A DNA stretch of 34,601 nucleotides from Planctomycetota bacterium (GTDB lineage: Bacteria > Planctomycetota > JAJSAM01 > JAJVHW01). The translations under genes were made by a program, and so were the position numbers. Positions 7,436 to 16,435 of the stretch are shown piece by piece. Under the pieces are notes generated by a model. The model saw only the letters and a program-made list of their open reading frames with translations, did not search any database and was not told the DNA's origin. The stretch spans positions 1 to 34,601 of the forward strand of contig JAJRVY010000248.1 of the NCBI GenBank assembly GCA_024277065.1, given 5' to 3'. The stretch's first letter is position 1; the number at the start of each line of letters is the position of its first letter.

Positions 7436-8611
7436 ATGAACTGGACCGTGCACGCAGGAACGGACGTCGGATGCGTCCGCGAGCAGAACGAGGACGCGTA
7501 CCTCGTGGACGACGGTCTCGGGCTCGCCGTCATCGCCGACGGCATGGGCGGCCACGCGTGCGGCGAGGTCGCGTCCAACATGGCCGTGACGCTGTTCCGC
7601 GACGGCATCGAGTACGCGCGCGGCACCCTCGACGCCTACGACTCGAGCGCCGACCGCAACGCCACGGCCGTGCGCGCGGTGCTCCGCGACGCCATGCGCC
7701 GCTGCTGCCGCGCGGTGTACGAGGAGGCGCAGCGTGACCCCGGCAAGAGCGGCATGGGCACGACCTGCTCTGCGCTCGTCGTGACCGGCGGTACGGCCTT
7801 CGTCGCCCACGTCGGCGACTCCCGCGTGTACCGCATCCGCGACCAGCGCATCGTGCAGGTGACGCGCGACCACTCGCTGCTCGAGCAACTCGTCGCCGAA
7901 GGCCAGCTCACGGCCGCCGAGGCCAAGAGCCAGGCCTACGCGTGCTACCGCAGCGCCCTGGCGCGGGCCATCGGCGTCGAGCAGGACGTCGAGGTCGATG
8001 TCATCGCCGTCGAGGCCCTGCCCGGCGACGTGTTCCTGCTCGCCTCGGACGGGCTGACGCGCTACCTCCACGAGGAGGAGATCGCGGCCGAGATCGTGGA
8101 CGACGAGGAGCACATCGACCGGCGGCTGATCGACATCGCCAACGCCCGCGGCGGCGCGGACAACGTGACGGTCATCGTCGTCCAACTGGCGCCCACGGCA
8201 CGCGAAGCGACGGGTCCGATCAAGCTCGACGACACCGTGCGGGCGCTGCGCCGCAGCGCGATCTTCCGCGCCCTCTCGTACGCCGACATCCTGCACATCC
8301 TCAGCGTGGCCCGAACGAGCGTGCTCGCCGAGGGCGTCGTCGCCCTCTCCTCGGACCACACCGACGGCTCCGTCTACGCCGTGCTGTCGGGCTCCGTCCG
8401 CGTGGACATCGACGGGCTGCCGTCCACCGTCCTCGGGCCCGGGGAGCCGTTCGGGGAGTTCTCGCTGGCCCACGGCGGCGGACACGGCCGCATCGTCGCG
8501 GCGGAGCACTCGCGCGTCATGCAACTCGTGCGCGAGGATCTCGTCGAGATCGCACGGAAGTCACCCGAGGTCGGCGACCGCCTGCTGGCGACGATGTCGC
8601 GCGCGTCGTAG
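7436..8611 (+). CDS. PP2C-type Ser/Thr protein phosphatase with C-terminal cyclic-nucleotide-binding-like domain
   Basis: The 391-residue protein has PP2C motifs: REQNEDAY (15-22), VIADGMGGH (metal Asp35), GTTCSALVV, AFVAHVGDSRVYR (121-133), LLASDGLTRYL (Asp205) and GGADNVTVIVV (Asp242). These are the metal-binding Asp residues of PP2C/Stp1 enzymes that remove phosphate from Ser/Thr. Residues ~265-391 form a second domain with YAVLSGSVRV, LGPGEPFGEFSL and GRIVAAEHSRVMQLV, the beta-roll pattern of cAMP/cGMP-binding (CNB) domains. The usual phosphate-binding cassette (FGEL...PRAAT) is altered to FGEFSL...GRIVA, so ligand binding is uncertain. ATG 7436 is preferred because the fold starts there; an open frame runs 21 codons further up. 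No kinase gene is adjacent. Confidence 0.9.
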   Translation: MNWTVHAGTDVGCVREQNEDAYLVDDGLGLAVIADGMGGHACGEVASNMAVTLFRDGIEYARGTLDAYDSSADRNATAVRAVLRDAMRRCCRAVYEEAQRDPGKSGMGTTCSALVVTGGTAFVAHVGDSRVYRIRDQRIVQVTRDHSLLEQLVAEGQLTAAEAKSQAYACYRSALARAIGVEQDVEVDVIAVEALPGDVFLLASDGLTRYLHEEEIAAEIVDDEEHIDRRLIDIANARGGADNVTVIVVQLAPTAREATGPIKLDDTVRALRRSAIFRALSYADILHILSVARTSVLAEGVVALSSDHTDGSVYAVLSGSVRVDIDGLPSTVLGPGEPFGEFSLAHGGGHGRIVAAEHSRVMQLVREDLVEIARKSPEVGDRLLATMSRAS

Positions 8612-8645
8612 CGGGCGCCGCAGCCGCAGACGAAGGCGAGGGTGA

Positions 8646-10976
8646 TCAGTCCGCGAGGATGCGGCCGAGCGCGAGAGAGAGATCCCCGTCCGGCAGCGTC
8701 GCCGCCACCTTGCCCACCTTCGCCCGCAGCTTCGCGAGCGCTTTCTCCGGCTTCCCACGGCGCTCGGCATCGCGCAGCCTCAGGAGCGCCTTGCCGAGGC
8801 GACGGGCCGTGGCCGTGCCGAGGGCGGCGCCGGGGACGGCCGCGATGACGTCTGCGAGGCCGGCGCCCACGGACATCGCGGCGGCCGTCGCGGGCGGCGG
8901 GGCCGCGCCGACGGCAAGGTCCTCCTCGATGGCGGCAAGCGCCGAAGCGACGCCGCCGACGTCCGGAGCCCCGGCTCGAAGCAGCACCTTGCGCGCGCGG
9001 CGGACGCCGCGCAGTGCTCTCTTGAGAGCGCGCTTCCCGGCGCGCGGCCGCGCCACGGCGTCGGCCGCGAAGAGCGCGGCGAGGACCTTCTTCTCGACGG
9101 CCGGGTCGAGCGCCGCGCCGAGGAGCGGGGCAAGCGTGTCGGCGAGGGCCGGCGTGACGGCGCGCAGGGCCGCGGTGTACGCGACGCGCACGTCGTCGTC
9201 CGCCACCGTCGCCTCGAGTACGGCGTCCGTGAGCCGGCGCTCGGCGGCGAACCGCACCAGCGGTCCCGTGCCCGCCGCGAGCACGAGCGGCTCGTCCCCG
9301 TCGTCCACGGCCTCCCCGTCGTCCTCCACGCTCCGCGGCACGACGATGCGCCACGTCACGCCGAGGCGCGCCGCGTCGAGCGCCGACGCGTCCGCGGGCT
9401 CGAGGTCGTGGACGAGCGTCGATCCGATGCCCACCGTGAGCTGCGCCGGCAGCGAGAGCGTCGGCGGCACGTTGCGGACCTCGAGGAATACGCTCCCGAA
9501 GCCGGTCGCGCCGTCGTCGTCGGTGACGGCGAGGTACGCACGCCGGCTGCCGTCGCGATCGAACGTGTGCGCGATCTCGGCACCGGCGACCAGCGTCCCG
9601 TCCAGGTTCCACTCGAACGTGAACGTGTCGTCGAGGCCGGGGTCCGTGGCGCTGCCGGTCAGCAGCACGGTGTCCCCCTCGTCGATCACGCGCGGCGGGC
9701 CGGTCACGACGACCGGCGGCAGGTTGCGGACCTCCACGACAGCGCTGTCAGCGACCGCCGCGCCGTCGTCGTCGGTGACCGTCAGCGTGGCCGTGTACGT
9801 GCCGTCCTCGCGATAGACGTGGGAGACGACGGCCGTGCTCGCCGTCGCGCCGTCGCCCAGTTCCCAGGAGTATGCCAGGGAGTCCGCCGCGCCGGGATCC
9901 GAGCCGGCCCCCGACAGCACGATGGTGTGCCCCTCGCCGACCACGCGATCGGGTCCCGCGGAGGCCACGGGGTCGGCGTTCGCGACGCTGACGGTCAGCG
10001 TGTCCGCCGCCACCTGCCCCGCGCCGTCGGTGACCGTCAGTGTGACGCCGTACGTGCCCTGATCGTCGTAGGCGTGGGCAACGACGGCGCCCGTCAGCGT
10101 CGTGCCGTCGCCCATGCTCCAGGCGTACGAGAGGCTGCCCTCGACGTCGGAGCTCGCGGCGGCGTCGAACGTCACCGCGGTGCCCTCGAGCACCTGCACG
10201 TCGGCCCCGGCCACGGCCTCCGGCGGGTTGTCGAGGATGCGCAGTGTCATCTCGTCGATGGCGGCGTTGCCGACGTGGTCCACGCCCCGTACGCCCACGC
10301 GGTGCTCGCCGATCGAGAGCAGCACCGTCGGCTCCTGGTCCCCCGTGCTGCCCGGGTCGTCGCTGAAGTCGCCGTCGCCGTCGGTGTCCCAGACGAAGTG
10401 CACGGGCCGGCCCGAGTCGTCCGTCGCCGTGGCGCGCAGCACGACGCTGCGCCCCGCCGCGGACCGCGCGAAGAGCGACTGGTCCGGCCCCGCCGACACC
10501 GTGGGCGGCGTGGCATCGGCCCGCACGTCGATGGTGACGCGCGCGGCGGAGAACGTCTCGCCCCAGGCGTCGCTCGCGGCATCGATGGCCAGGGCTGCCG
10601 TCCCCGTGACGCCCGCCGCGACCACCTGCCAAGAGTGGGTTGCCTCGCCGTCCGCGGCGATGTCGGCGAGCGTCGGCGTCGCATCCTCGCCGGCCGCCGA
10701 CGACCAGCCCGCGGGCAGCGTCAGCGTGAGGCCCGGCGCGAGGGCCGGGAGCCCGCCGGTGTTCTGCACCGTCGCGGTGAGCGTGAACTCCGCGCCGCCC
10801 GCGACGTCGGCCGGCGCGCTGAGGGTGACGCCGAGCGCCGGCGGCTCGGCGGGCGTGATCGCCGCAGCGCTCGCCACGGCGACGTCCAGCGATGTCTGGC
10901 CGCTCGGGAAGGCGCCGGCGCGCTCGATCCTGAGCACCGCGTCGCCGAGCGCGTCCGTGGCCTCGACCTGCTCCAC
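8646..10976 (-). CDS. C-terminal half of interrupted subtilase: CARDB/Ig-like and PKD repeats
   Basis: This frame is the direct continuation of the protease at 11019-12845, separated only by TAG 11019-11021. The 14 codons before the GTG at 10976 are open and in frame, and the first residues (VEQVEATDALGDAVLRIERA) finish the beta-domain begun before the stop. After this come a CARDB-like domain (~45-125), an Ig-like domain with a DTDGDGDFSDD calcium-type loop (~140-235), and three or more PKD repeats (~235-500; examples SYAWSMGDGT, YSWELGDGA, FEWNLDG). The last ~180 residues are a Lys/Arg/Ala-rich helical region I do not recognise. As a stand-alone gene it would lack a signal peptide and a ribosome-binding site. 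It is most likely a separated part of one ~1,400-residue secreted protein. Confidence 0.75.
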   Translation of the reverse strand: MEQVEATDALGDAVLRIERAGAFPSGQTSLDVAVASAAAITPAEPPALGVTLSAPADVAGGAEFTLTATVQNTGGLPALAPGLTLTLPAGWSSAAGEDATPTLADIAADGEATHSWQVVAAGVTGTAALAIDAASDAWGETFSAARVTIDVRADATPPTVSAGPDQSLFARSAAGRSVVLRATATDDSGRPVHFVWDTDGDGDFSDDPGSTGDQEPTVLLSIGEHRVGVRGVDHVGNAAIDEMTLRILDNPPEAVAGADVQVLEGTAVTFDAAASSDVEGSLSYAWSMGDGTTLTGAVVAHAYDDQGTYGVTLTVTDGAGQVAADTLTVSVANADPVASAGPDRVVGEGHTIVLSGAGSDPGAADSLAYSWELGDGATASTAVVSHVYREDGTYTATLTVTDDDGAAVADSAVVEVRNLPPVVVTGPPRVIDEGDTVLLTGSATDPGLDDTFTFEWNLDGTLVAGAEIAHTFDRDGSRRAYLAVTDDDGATGFGSVFLEVRNVPPTLSLPAQLTVGIGSTLVHDLEPADASALDAARLGVTWRIVVPRSVEDDGEAVDDGDEPLVLAAGTGPLVRFAAERRLTDAVLEATVADDDVRVAYTAALRAVTPALADTLAPLLGAALDPAVEKKVLAALFAADAVARPRAGKRALKRALRGVRRARKVLLRAGAPDVGGVASALAAIEEDLAVGAAPPPATAAAMSVGAGLADVIAAVPGAALGTATARRLGKALLRLRDAERRGKPEKALAKLRAKVGKVAATLPDGDLSLALGRILAD

Positions 10977-11018
10977 CGGGTCGTCCGCGCTCTCGCTCGA
11001 CGCGTCCTTCGTGCCGTC

Positions 11019-11021
11019 CTA
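11019..11021 (-). other. In-frame TAG stop splitting the subtilase
   Basis: The minus-strand codon is TAG. Upstream it reads DLDLFLYG; downstream, in the same frame, DGTKDASSESADDPVEQVEA. A pre-peptidase C-terminal-type domain would run straight through. TAG is used as an ordinary terminator elsewhere here (5991, 8611, 32772 on plus; 21060 and 23277 on minus). Genetic-code reassignment is therefore unlikely; a nonsense mutation or a sequencing or assembly error is the simple reading. Confidence 0.85.
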
Positions 11022-12845
11022 GCCGTACAGGAACAGGTCCAGATCGACGAGGCTCTTCGCGGTGCCCGCGCCCGCGCTGCGGCCCCCGGAGGCGAAGCCG
11101 ACGTCGCGGTTCCAGACCAGCGTCGCGCGGTCTCCGGCGGCGACGCTCGTGAGCGCGAAGTAGAGCGTGTCCACGCCGCTGGACGTGAGCGTCGCCGTCT
11201 TCACGCGATCGCGCTCCGTATACGCGGCGGCGAGGTCGAGCGCGCCGTGGCCCCAGGCCTGGTCCGGCGACGAGGGCACCGGCGACGTGTTGCGCACCGA
11301 GTTCACGAGCAGCGCCTTGACGGCCTCGGGCTGCCACGACGACTCGTGATTCAGCAGGAGCGCCATGGACGCCGCCACGTGCGGCGTCGCCATCGACGTA
11401 CCGCTCTTCGTCACGAAGTCCGAGTTCGAGCCCTCCCAGGTGTTGCGCGCGCTGCGGATCGAGACCCCCGGCGCGGCGAGATCCGGCTTGCGGCGACCGT
11501 CGTCCGTCGGCCCGCGACTGGAGAAGCCGGCGATGATGTCGCCCGTGGTCGTCACCGAGCCGCGGTCGTCGAAGGCGCCGACGGTCAGAGCGTTGAACGC
11601 ATCGCCCGGCGAGAGGACCGTGCTCTGCCCCGAGCCGGAGTTGCCCGCGGCGACGGCCACCGACGCCCCCGTCACGACGACGACGGCGTCGTAGAAGCGT
11701 GACAGGGCCTGCGTGCCGTCCACGTCTCCTCCGCCGCCGAACGACAGGCTCAGCACAGCGGCGCCGTTCGACAGCGCCCAGTCCGTGGCCGCAACGATGT
11801 CCGAGTCGAGTCCCGCGCCGCCGCCCGACGACGTCTTGTAGAAGCACTTCGCGTTCATCAGCGGCGCGCCGGGCGCCACGCCGCCGTACGTCCCGTCCTG
11901 CGACGCGATCGTGCCGGCGATGTGCGTGCCGTGCCCGTGTAGATCGTCGGTGTCGGAGCTGTCGTCGGCGAAGTTGGACTGCGAGGCCCCGTTCGACAGG
12001 CGCACGGCGCTCGCGGTGACGACGCTCGTGCCGCCCGAGTCCTCGAGCGCCGGATGCGCATCGTCGATGCCTGTATCGACAACGGCCACCTTCTGCCCGC
12101 TGCCGTCGATGCCGTTGTCCGTCCAATCGGCGGCCCCGATGACGGGAACGGAGACGTCCATGGACGTCTCGCGGATGCCGGACATCGCGACGCGCGCGAT
12201 CTCCGGATTGATGCGCAGGAGGGCCGGGAGATCCGCGGGCCGCACGCGCACGACCAGCGCGTTGAGAACCGCCGTGCGCGCCAGGACGCGGCCCGCGGGC
12301 AGGCTCTCGACATGCGCCGCGATGCGCTCCTGCACGGGCGCGCAGCGCGCCCACGCCGCGGCCATGATCGTCGCGCGCATCTCCGCCAGGAGACGCGCCA
12401 CCTCGCGCCGGGCCGCGCGCCGCGCCGCGCGCTCGTCCGGCCGCAAGAGTGCGTTCTCGGCCGCGATCTGGCGCGCGATCGGCGTCCGCTCGCGCACCTC
12501 GCGGCGCGGCAGCAGCGGCTCGATGCGCGCGAGCGCCTCGCGCACGGGCTGCCAGACGGCCTCGACGCGGGCGCCGTAGCGTGCCCGTTCCACACGGGCC
12601 ACGTCGCGCGCCGGCTGTTCGCGCAACAGCAGGAAGACGTCGATGGGCGGCGCCGCCGGGTCGGCGACGCGGACGGCCACGTCGTCGTCGAGTACGCCCG
12701 GGCGAGCGAGCGCCGCGCCCCCCGACGGACCCGCGCCGGGCACGCCGCGAGGCGGCGGGTCCTGCGCCGCTCCCGAGACGCACAGCGCCGCGACGAGCAG
12801 CGCGACGGCAGGCCGCGAGAGGGCGGGTGGGAGGTGCCGGGACAT
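11019..12845 (-). CDS. Secreted subtilisin-like serine protease (S8), N-terminal and catalytic part
   Basis: From ATG 12845 there are 608 residues to the TAG. The N-terminus (SRHLPPALSRPAVALLVAAL, then CVSGAAQ) is a Sec signal peptide. A pro-region follows, rich in Arg/Ala helices (~30-220). The S8 catalytic domain has AVVDTGIDDAHP (Asp257), HGHGTHIAG (His305), AVAAGNSG (oxyanion Asn402) and KSGTSMATPHVA (Ser484), so the triad is intact. The last ~60 residues start a beta-domain cut by the TAG. An upstream TTG at 12887 would put 14 extra residues before the signal peptide and is less likely. It would cleave proteins outside the cytoplasm. If translation really stops here, the catalytic core is complete but the CARDB/PKD half is lost. 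Confidence 0.88.
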   Translation of the reverse strand: MSRHLPPALSRPAVALLVAALCVSGAAQDPPPRGVPGAGPSGGAALARPGVLDDDVAVRVADPAAPPIDVFLLLREQPARDVARVERARYGARVEAVWQPVREALARIEPLLPRREVRERTPIARQIAAENALLRPDERAARRAARREVARLLAEMRATIMAAAWARCAPVQERIAAHVESLPAGRVLARTAVLNALVVRVRPADLPALLRINPEIARVAMSGIRETSMDVSVPVIGAADWTDNGIDGSGQKVAVVDTGIDDAHPALEDSGGTSVVTASAVRLSNGASQSNFADDSSDTDDLHGHGTHIAGTIASQDGTYGGVAPGAPLMNAKCFYKTSSGGGAGLDSDIVAATDWALSNGAAVLSLSFGGGGDVDGTQALSRFYDAVVVVTGASVAVAAGNSGSGQSTVLSPGDAFNALTVGAFDDRGSVTTTGDIIAGFSSRGPTDDGRRKPDLAAPGVSIRSARNTWEGSNSDFVTKSGTSMATPHVAASMALLLNHESSWQPEAVKALLVNSVRNTSPVPSSPDQAWGHGALDLAAAYTERDRVKTATLTSSGVDTLYFALTSVAAGDRATLVWNRDVGFASGGRSAGAGTAKSLVDLDLFLYG

Positions 12846-12993
12846 GAGGTGCCACGAGCAGCCTATCCCTTCCCGGACCAGCAGCAAGCCGCGGAGGCGA
12901 GAATGCTCGCCCCGGCGGCGGCGGACCCTGGCTTCCTTGACCGCGCGGCGGTCGGGGAAGTAGAAGGCTCGGCTCGCAGGACGAGACCACGGT

Positions 12994-13069
12994 GGCGGCG
13001 TAGCTCAGGGGTCAGAGCGGCGGATTCATAACCCGCAGGTCACTGGTTCAATTCCAGTCGCCGCTACCA
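12994..13069 (+). tRNA. tRNA with CAT anticodon, probably tRNA-Met
   Basis: A full cloverleaf of 76 bases including encoded CCA. The acceptor GGCGGCG pairs with CGCCGCT (G1-U72 wobble first pair). The D stem is GCTC/GAGC with an 8-base loop, the anticodon CAT is at 13027-13029, the variable loop is AGGTC, and the T arm is ACTGG-TTCAATT-CCAGT. The anticodon stem has an A-C mismatch next to the loop (13024 against 13032). The stem lacks the three G-C pairs of initiators, so elongator Met is likely; tRNA-Ile2, whose C34 is modified by TilS, cannot be excluded by sequence alone. Confidence 0.93.
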
Positions 13070-13138
13070 CTCGTCACCGCGGGAGCGCGCGCAGCCCCCC
13101 CGTGAAGTGCGCTCGCCAGCGGTCGCGGAGAGAAGCCC

Positions 13139-13948
13139 ATGAACGCCCTCCCGCCCGCCGACACCGCCCCCGACACCGCCCCCGACACTGGCCCCGACAC
13201 TGGCCCCGACACGGCCGGCGCCGCCCCGGCCGGCGGGCGACCGCGCGCCGTCCTCTTCGACCTCTTCCACACACTCGTCTGCCTGCGCCCGGGGATCGTC
13301 GGTGGCGTGGATCGCGGGGAGCCCACGTGGAAGGCGCTCGGCGTGGACCGCGACGCCTGGGAGAGCAGTTTCTTCTCCGATCACGACGGGCGCGCCGTCG
13401 GCCGTGTGAAGGACGCCGTCGAGTCCGTGCGGCTCGTGGCCCACCGCATCGATCCGACGATCCCGCTGGAGCGCATCCGGCGCGTGGCCGCCCAGCGCGA
13501 GCGGCGCTTCGAGGACGCACTCCTCAGCGTGCATCCAGGCGTCCTGCGCGGGCTGCGGCGACTGCGCGCAGCGGGCGTCCGGACCGGGCTCGTCTCGAAC
13601 GCGAGCTGGGAGGAGGTCCGGCACTGGGACCGCTCGCCCCTCGCCGCGCTCATGGAGACGGCGACCTTCTCCTGCGCCGCGGGCGTGGCGAAGCCCGACG
13701 CGGCCATCTACGAGCGCGCCCTCACGGCGCTCGGCGTCACGGCGCGGGACACGTGGTTCGTGGGCGACGGCGGCAGCGACGAGCACCGCGGCGCGCGCGC
13801 CGTCGGGATGACGCACGTGCTCGTCCTCCATCTGCTGCGCCGCGTCTGGCCGGACCGCATCGAGGAGCGCGCCGCGCACGCCGCGCACGTGTTCGAGAAC
13901 ATCGAGGACGTCGCGGAGGCGGCCATCCGCGCGAGGATGGGCGCGTGA
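13139..13948 (+). CDS. HAD-superfamily hydrolase with repetitive N-terminal leader
   Basis: The 269-residue protein has the HAD motifs: AVLFDLFHTLV (nucleophile Asp41), GLVSNASWEEV (motif II Ser), GVAKPDAAIYERAL (motif III Lys) and FVGDGGSDEHRGARAVGM (motif IV acidic residues). The FDLFxTL form places it near subfamily IA (haloacid dehalogenase or phosphatase type); the second Asp of DxD is absent, as in many of these. A helical cap lies between motifs I and II. Residues 7-25 are PDT-A/G repeats with no counterpart in the family. The ATG at 13139 is preceded by GGAGAG about 9 bases upstream. It would remove phosphate or another group from a small molecule; the substrate is unknown. Confidence 0.88.
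   Translation: MNALPPADTAPDTAPDTGPDTGPDTAGAAPAGGRPRAVLFDLFHTLVCLRPGIVGGVDRGEPTWKALGVDRDAWESSFFSDHDGRAVGRVKDAVESVRLVAHRIDPTIPLERIRRVAAQRERRFEDALLSVHPGVLRGLRRLRAAGVRTGLVSNASWEEVRHWDRSPLAALMETATFSCAAGVAKPDAAIYERALTALGVTARDTWFVGDGGSDEHRGARAVGMTHVLVLHLLRRVWPDRIEERAAHAAHVFENIEDVAEAAIRARMGA
13160..13219 (+). repeat. 12-bp tandem repeat inside the HAD gene
   Basis: Five units of 12 bases: two of GACACCGCCCCC, two of GACACTGGCCCC, and a decayed GACACGGCCGGC. The period keeps the reading frame and encodes PDT-A/G repeats at residues 8-27. The pairwise identity of neighbouring units suggests recent slippage expansion. Confidence 0.9.
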
Positions 13949-14136
13949 GGACGCCGATCCGGCTCGGCGTCGTGGGCGGCGTGCGTCCTCTCCGTGTGAC
14001 GCCCCGCGACGACGCCCCCGTTCGGCGACCCGTGTGGCGACCCGCGTGACGGCTCGTCTGCGACCGCGGACGGAGCGGGACGCGTTCGCCCCCCTCGCGG
14101 GTTACGACCAGCGTCCGGACCACGGAGCGCCACCCG

Positions 14137-16398
14137 ATGAACCAATTCGCCGTCGCCGCCGGCGTCCTCGTGATCACCGCCGCGTCCGCGTGCGGCCACG
14201 CTCAGGGCGACGCGCCGGTGCCCGCGCCTCCTCCCGCAGTCACGTCCCCCGCCGCCCCCATCGCCACGAAGCCGGAGCCGAACATGACGAACGACGACGC
14301 GCAGGGCGGCGAGCACCGGCACACCAACCGTCTCGCCGCGGAGTCCAGCCCGTACCTGCTGCAGCACGCCCACAACCCGGTGGACTGGTATCCGTGGGGC
14401 GACGAGGCGTTCGAGGTCGCGGCGCGCGAGGGCAAGCCGGTGTTCCTCTCGATCGGCTACTCCACGTGCCACTGGTGCCACGTCATGGAGCGCGAGTCGT
14501 TCGAGAACGAGGAGATCGCCGCGCTCATGAACGAGCACTTCGTGTGCATCAAGGTGGATCGCGAAGAGCGCCCCGACGTCGATGCGATCTACATGAAGGC
14601 CGTGCAGGCCATCACCGGCCGCGGAGGCTGGCCGCTGTCGGTGTGGCTGACGGCGGACCGCAGGCCGTTCCTCGGCGGCACCTACTTCCCGCCCGAGGAC
14701 CGCTACGGCCGGCCGGGCTTCAGGACCATCCTGCTGCGCGTCGCCGAGCTCTGGAAGACACGCCGCGACGATCTGATCGCGCAGGCCGACTCGCTCGTGC
14801 AGCACGTGCGCGACCAGAACGCCGCCGTGGCGGGAGCCGAGCTTTCCGCGGAGACCCTCGCGCTCTCGGTGCGCCGGCACGAGGGTTCGTTCGACGCGCG
14901 GCGCGGCGGCTTCGGACCGGCGCCCAAGTTCCCGCCGTCGTACGGCATCTCGTTCCTTCTGCGACAGGCCACGCGCAAGCAGGCGGAGCAGGTCCTGCCC
15001 ATGGTGCGCACCACGCTCGACGCGATGCAGCGGGGCGGCATCCGCGACCACCTCGGCGGCGGATTCCATCGCTACTCCACCGACGCCAAGTGGCTGGTGC
15101 CGCACTTCGAGAAGATGCTCTACGACCAGGCGGGGCTGGCGCGCGCCTACGTCGAGGCCTTCCAGGTGACCGGCGACGCGGCGTACGCGGCCACGGCGCG
15201 CGGCGTCCTCGACTACGTCCTGCGCGACCTGCGCGACCGGGCGGGCGGCTTCCACTCGGCCGAAGACGCCGACTCCGAGGGCGTCGAGGGCAAGTTCTAC
15301 GTCTGGACGAAGGACGAGATCACCGCGGTGCTCGGCGCGGCCGACGCCGACGCCTTCGCCGCGGTCTACGGGGTGCACGCCGACGGCAACTTCATCGACG
15401 AGGCCACGGGGGCCTCCACCGGCACGAACATCCTGCACCTGCGCGAGCCGCTGCCGGCCACGGCACGGGCGGGTGGAGAAGACCCCGGAGAGTTCGCCGC
15501 ACGCCTCGCGGCGATGCGCGAACGCCTGCTCGCCGTGCGCTCGAAGCGCGTGCGGCCGCTGCTCGACGACAAGGTGCTGACGGATTGGAACGGCCTGATG
15601 ATCAGCGCCTTCGCACTCGGCGGCACGGCGCTGCACGAACCGCGCTACACCGCCGCTGCGCGCGAGGCGGCGGACTTCCTGCTGACGACCGTGCGCACGG
15701 GCGGCGGCCTGCTCCACCGCTATCGCCGGGGCGACGCCGGCATTGACGGTTTCCTCACCGACTACGCGTTCCTCGCGAACGGGCTCTTCGACCTGCACCA
15801 GGCGACGCAGGAGCCGCGCTGGCTCGAGGCGGCGCGCGACATCGCCCGCGAGATGGTCGCCCGCTTCCGCAACGGCGACGGCGAGTTCGTGCTGTCGGCG
15901 GGCCGTGGGGACGAGCTCGTGGCGGAGACGCGCGAGATCTACGACGGCGACCGTCCGTCCGGCAACTCCGCCGCGATCTACGCGCTGCTGCGCATCGGCC
16001 GCGTGACCGGCGATGCCGAACTCGAGAGGCTCGGCCGCGAGAGCCTGGCCGCCTGGTCGGGCACCATCGCGCGCTACCCGCAGGGCCACTCGTACGCGCT
16101 GCTCGCGCTGGACTTCGACATCGGACCGAGCCGCGAGATCGTCATCGCCGGCGATCCGCAGGAGGCGGGTACGCAGGCGCTCCTCGACGCCGCACGGGAT
16201 CGCTTCCTCGCCCGCGACGTCGTGCTGCTGCACCCCACGGGGACCGCCGGCGACGCCGCGCGCGCGCTCTCGCCGTTCATCGCGCCGCAGCCCCCCGTGG
16301 ACGGCCGCGCCGCCGCCTACGTCTGCACGAACCGCGCGTGCGAGGCGCCGGTCAAGAGCGCGGAGGCTCTGCGCCGCATACTGGACCACGGGGACTGA
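14137..16398 (+). CDS. YyaL/DUF255 thioredoxin-domain protein, putative lipoprotein
   Basis: The 753-residue protein is of the YyaL/spermatogenesis-associated protein 20 family. Residues ~60-220 are the DUF255 thioredoxin-like domain with the signature [20 protein letters not shown], then [18 protein letters not shown] (CxxC at 111-114), DREERPDVD and [10 protein letters not shown]. The remaining ~500 residues are an (alpha/alpha)6-barrel-like region with [25 protein letters not shown] and [14 protein letters not shown]. The N-terminus has a hydrophobic stretch ending in TAASAC19, a plausible if imperfect lipobox. This would anchor the protein outside the cytoplasm, and most family members lack such an extension. 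A start at Met50 would give a cytoplasmic version. The biochemical role of the family is poorly defined. GGAG lies 10 bases before the ATG. Confidence 0.93.
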   Translation: MNQFAVAAGVLVITAASACGHAQGDAPVPAPPPAVTSPAAPIATKPEPNMTNDDAQGGEHRHTNRLAAESSPYLLQHAHNPVDWYPWGDEAFEVAAREGKPVFLSIGYSTCHWCHVMERESFENEEIAALMNEHFVCIKVDREERPDVDAIYMKAVQAITGRGGWPLSVWLTADRRPFLGGTYFPPEDRYGRPGFRTILLRVAELWKTRRDDLIAQADSLVQHVRDQNAAVAGAELSAETLALSVRRHEGSFDARRGGFGPAPKFPPSYGISFLLRQATRKQAEQVLPMVRTTLDAMQRGGIRDHLGGGFHRYSTDAKWLVPHFEKMLYDQAGLARAYVEAFQVTGDAAYAATARGVLDYVLRDLRDRAGGFHSAEDADSEGVEGKFYVWTKDEITAVLGAADADAFAAVYGVHADGNFIDEATGASTGTNILHLREPLPATARAGGEDPGEFAARLAAMRERLLAVRSKRVRPLLDDKVLTDWNGLMISAFALGGTALHEPRYTAAAREAADFLLTTVRTGGGLLHRYRRGDAGIDGFLTDYAFLANGLFDLHQATQEPRWLEAARDIAREMVARFRNGDGEFVLSAGRGDELVAETREIYDGDRPSGNSAAIYALLRIGRVTGDAELERLGRESLAAWSGTIARYPQGHSYALLALDFDIGPSREIVIAGDPQEAGTQALLDAARDRFLARDVVLLHPTGTAGDAARALSPFIAPQPPVDGRAAAYVCTNRACEAPVKSAEALRRILDHGD

Positions 16399-16435
16399 GA
16401 AGGTGTGAGGGAGACCAGGGCCGCCGCCGCGACGG

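Noticed and set aside
8561-8700. Zinc-ribbon-like FVCGCGARYDARD in a minus-strand frame at the PP2C-subtilase junction
   Set aside because: It lies in a shadow frame across two convergent genes, has no start or conserved surroundings, and looks like chance.
11019-11021. TAG as pyrrolysine or a reassigned codon
   Set aside because: TAG ends several intact genes nearby, and no pyl genes are seen. A mutation or sequence error is simpler.
9748-12990. 1,080-residue open frame on the minus strand crossing the subtilase TAG
   Set aside because: It is in another frame, made almost only of Arg, Gly and Ala, and shows no motif. The subtilase triad and PKD repeats are in the other frame.
14024-14047. 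12-bp direct repeat (GGCGACCCGTGT and GGCGACCCGCGT) upstream of the YyaL gene
   Set aside because: Only two imperfect copies in a GC-rich leader, with nothing to link them to a function.
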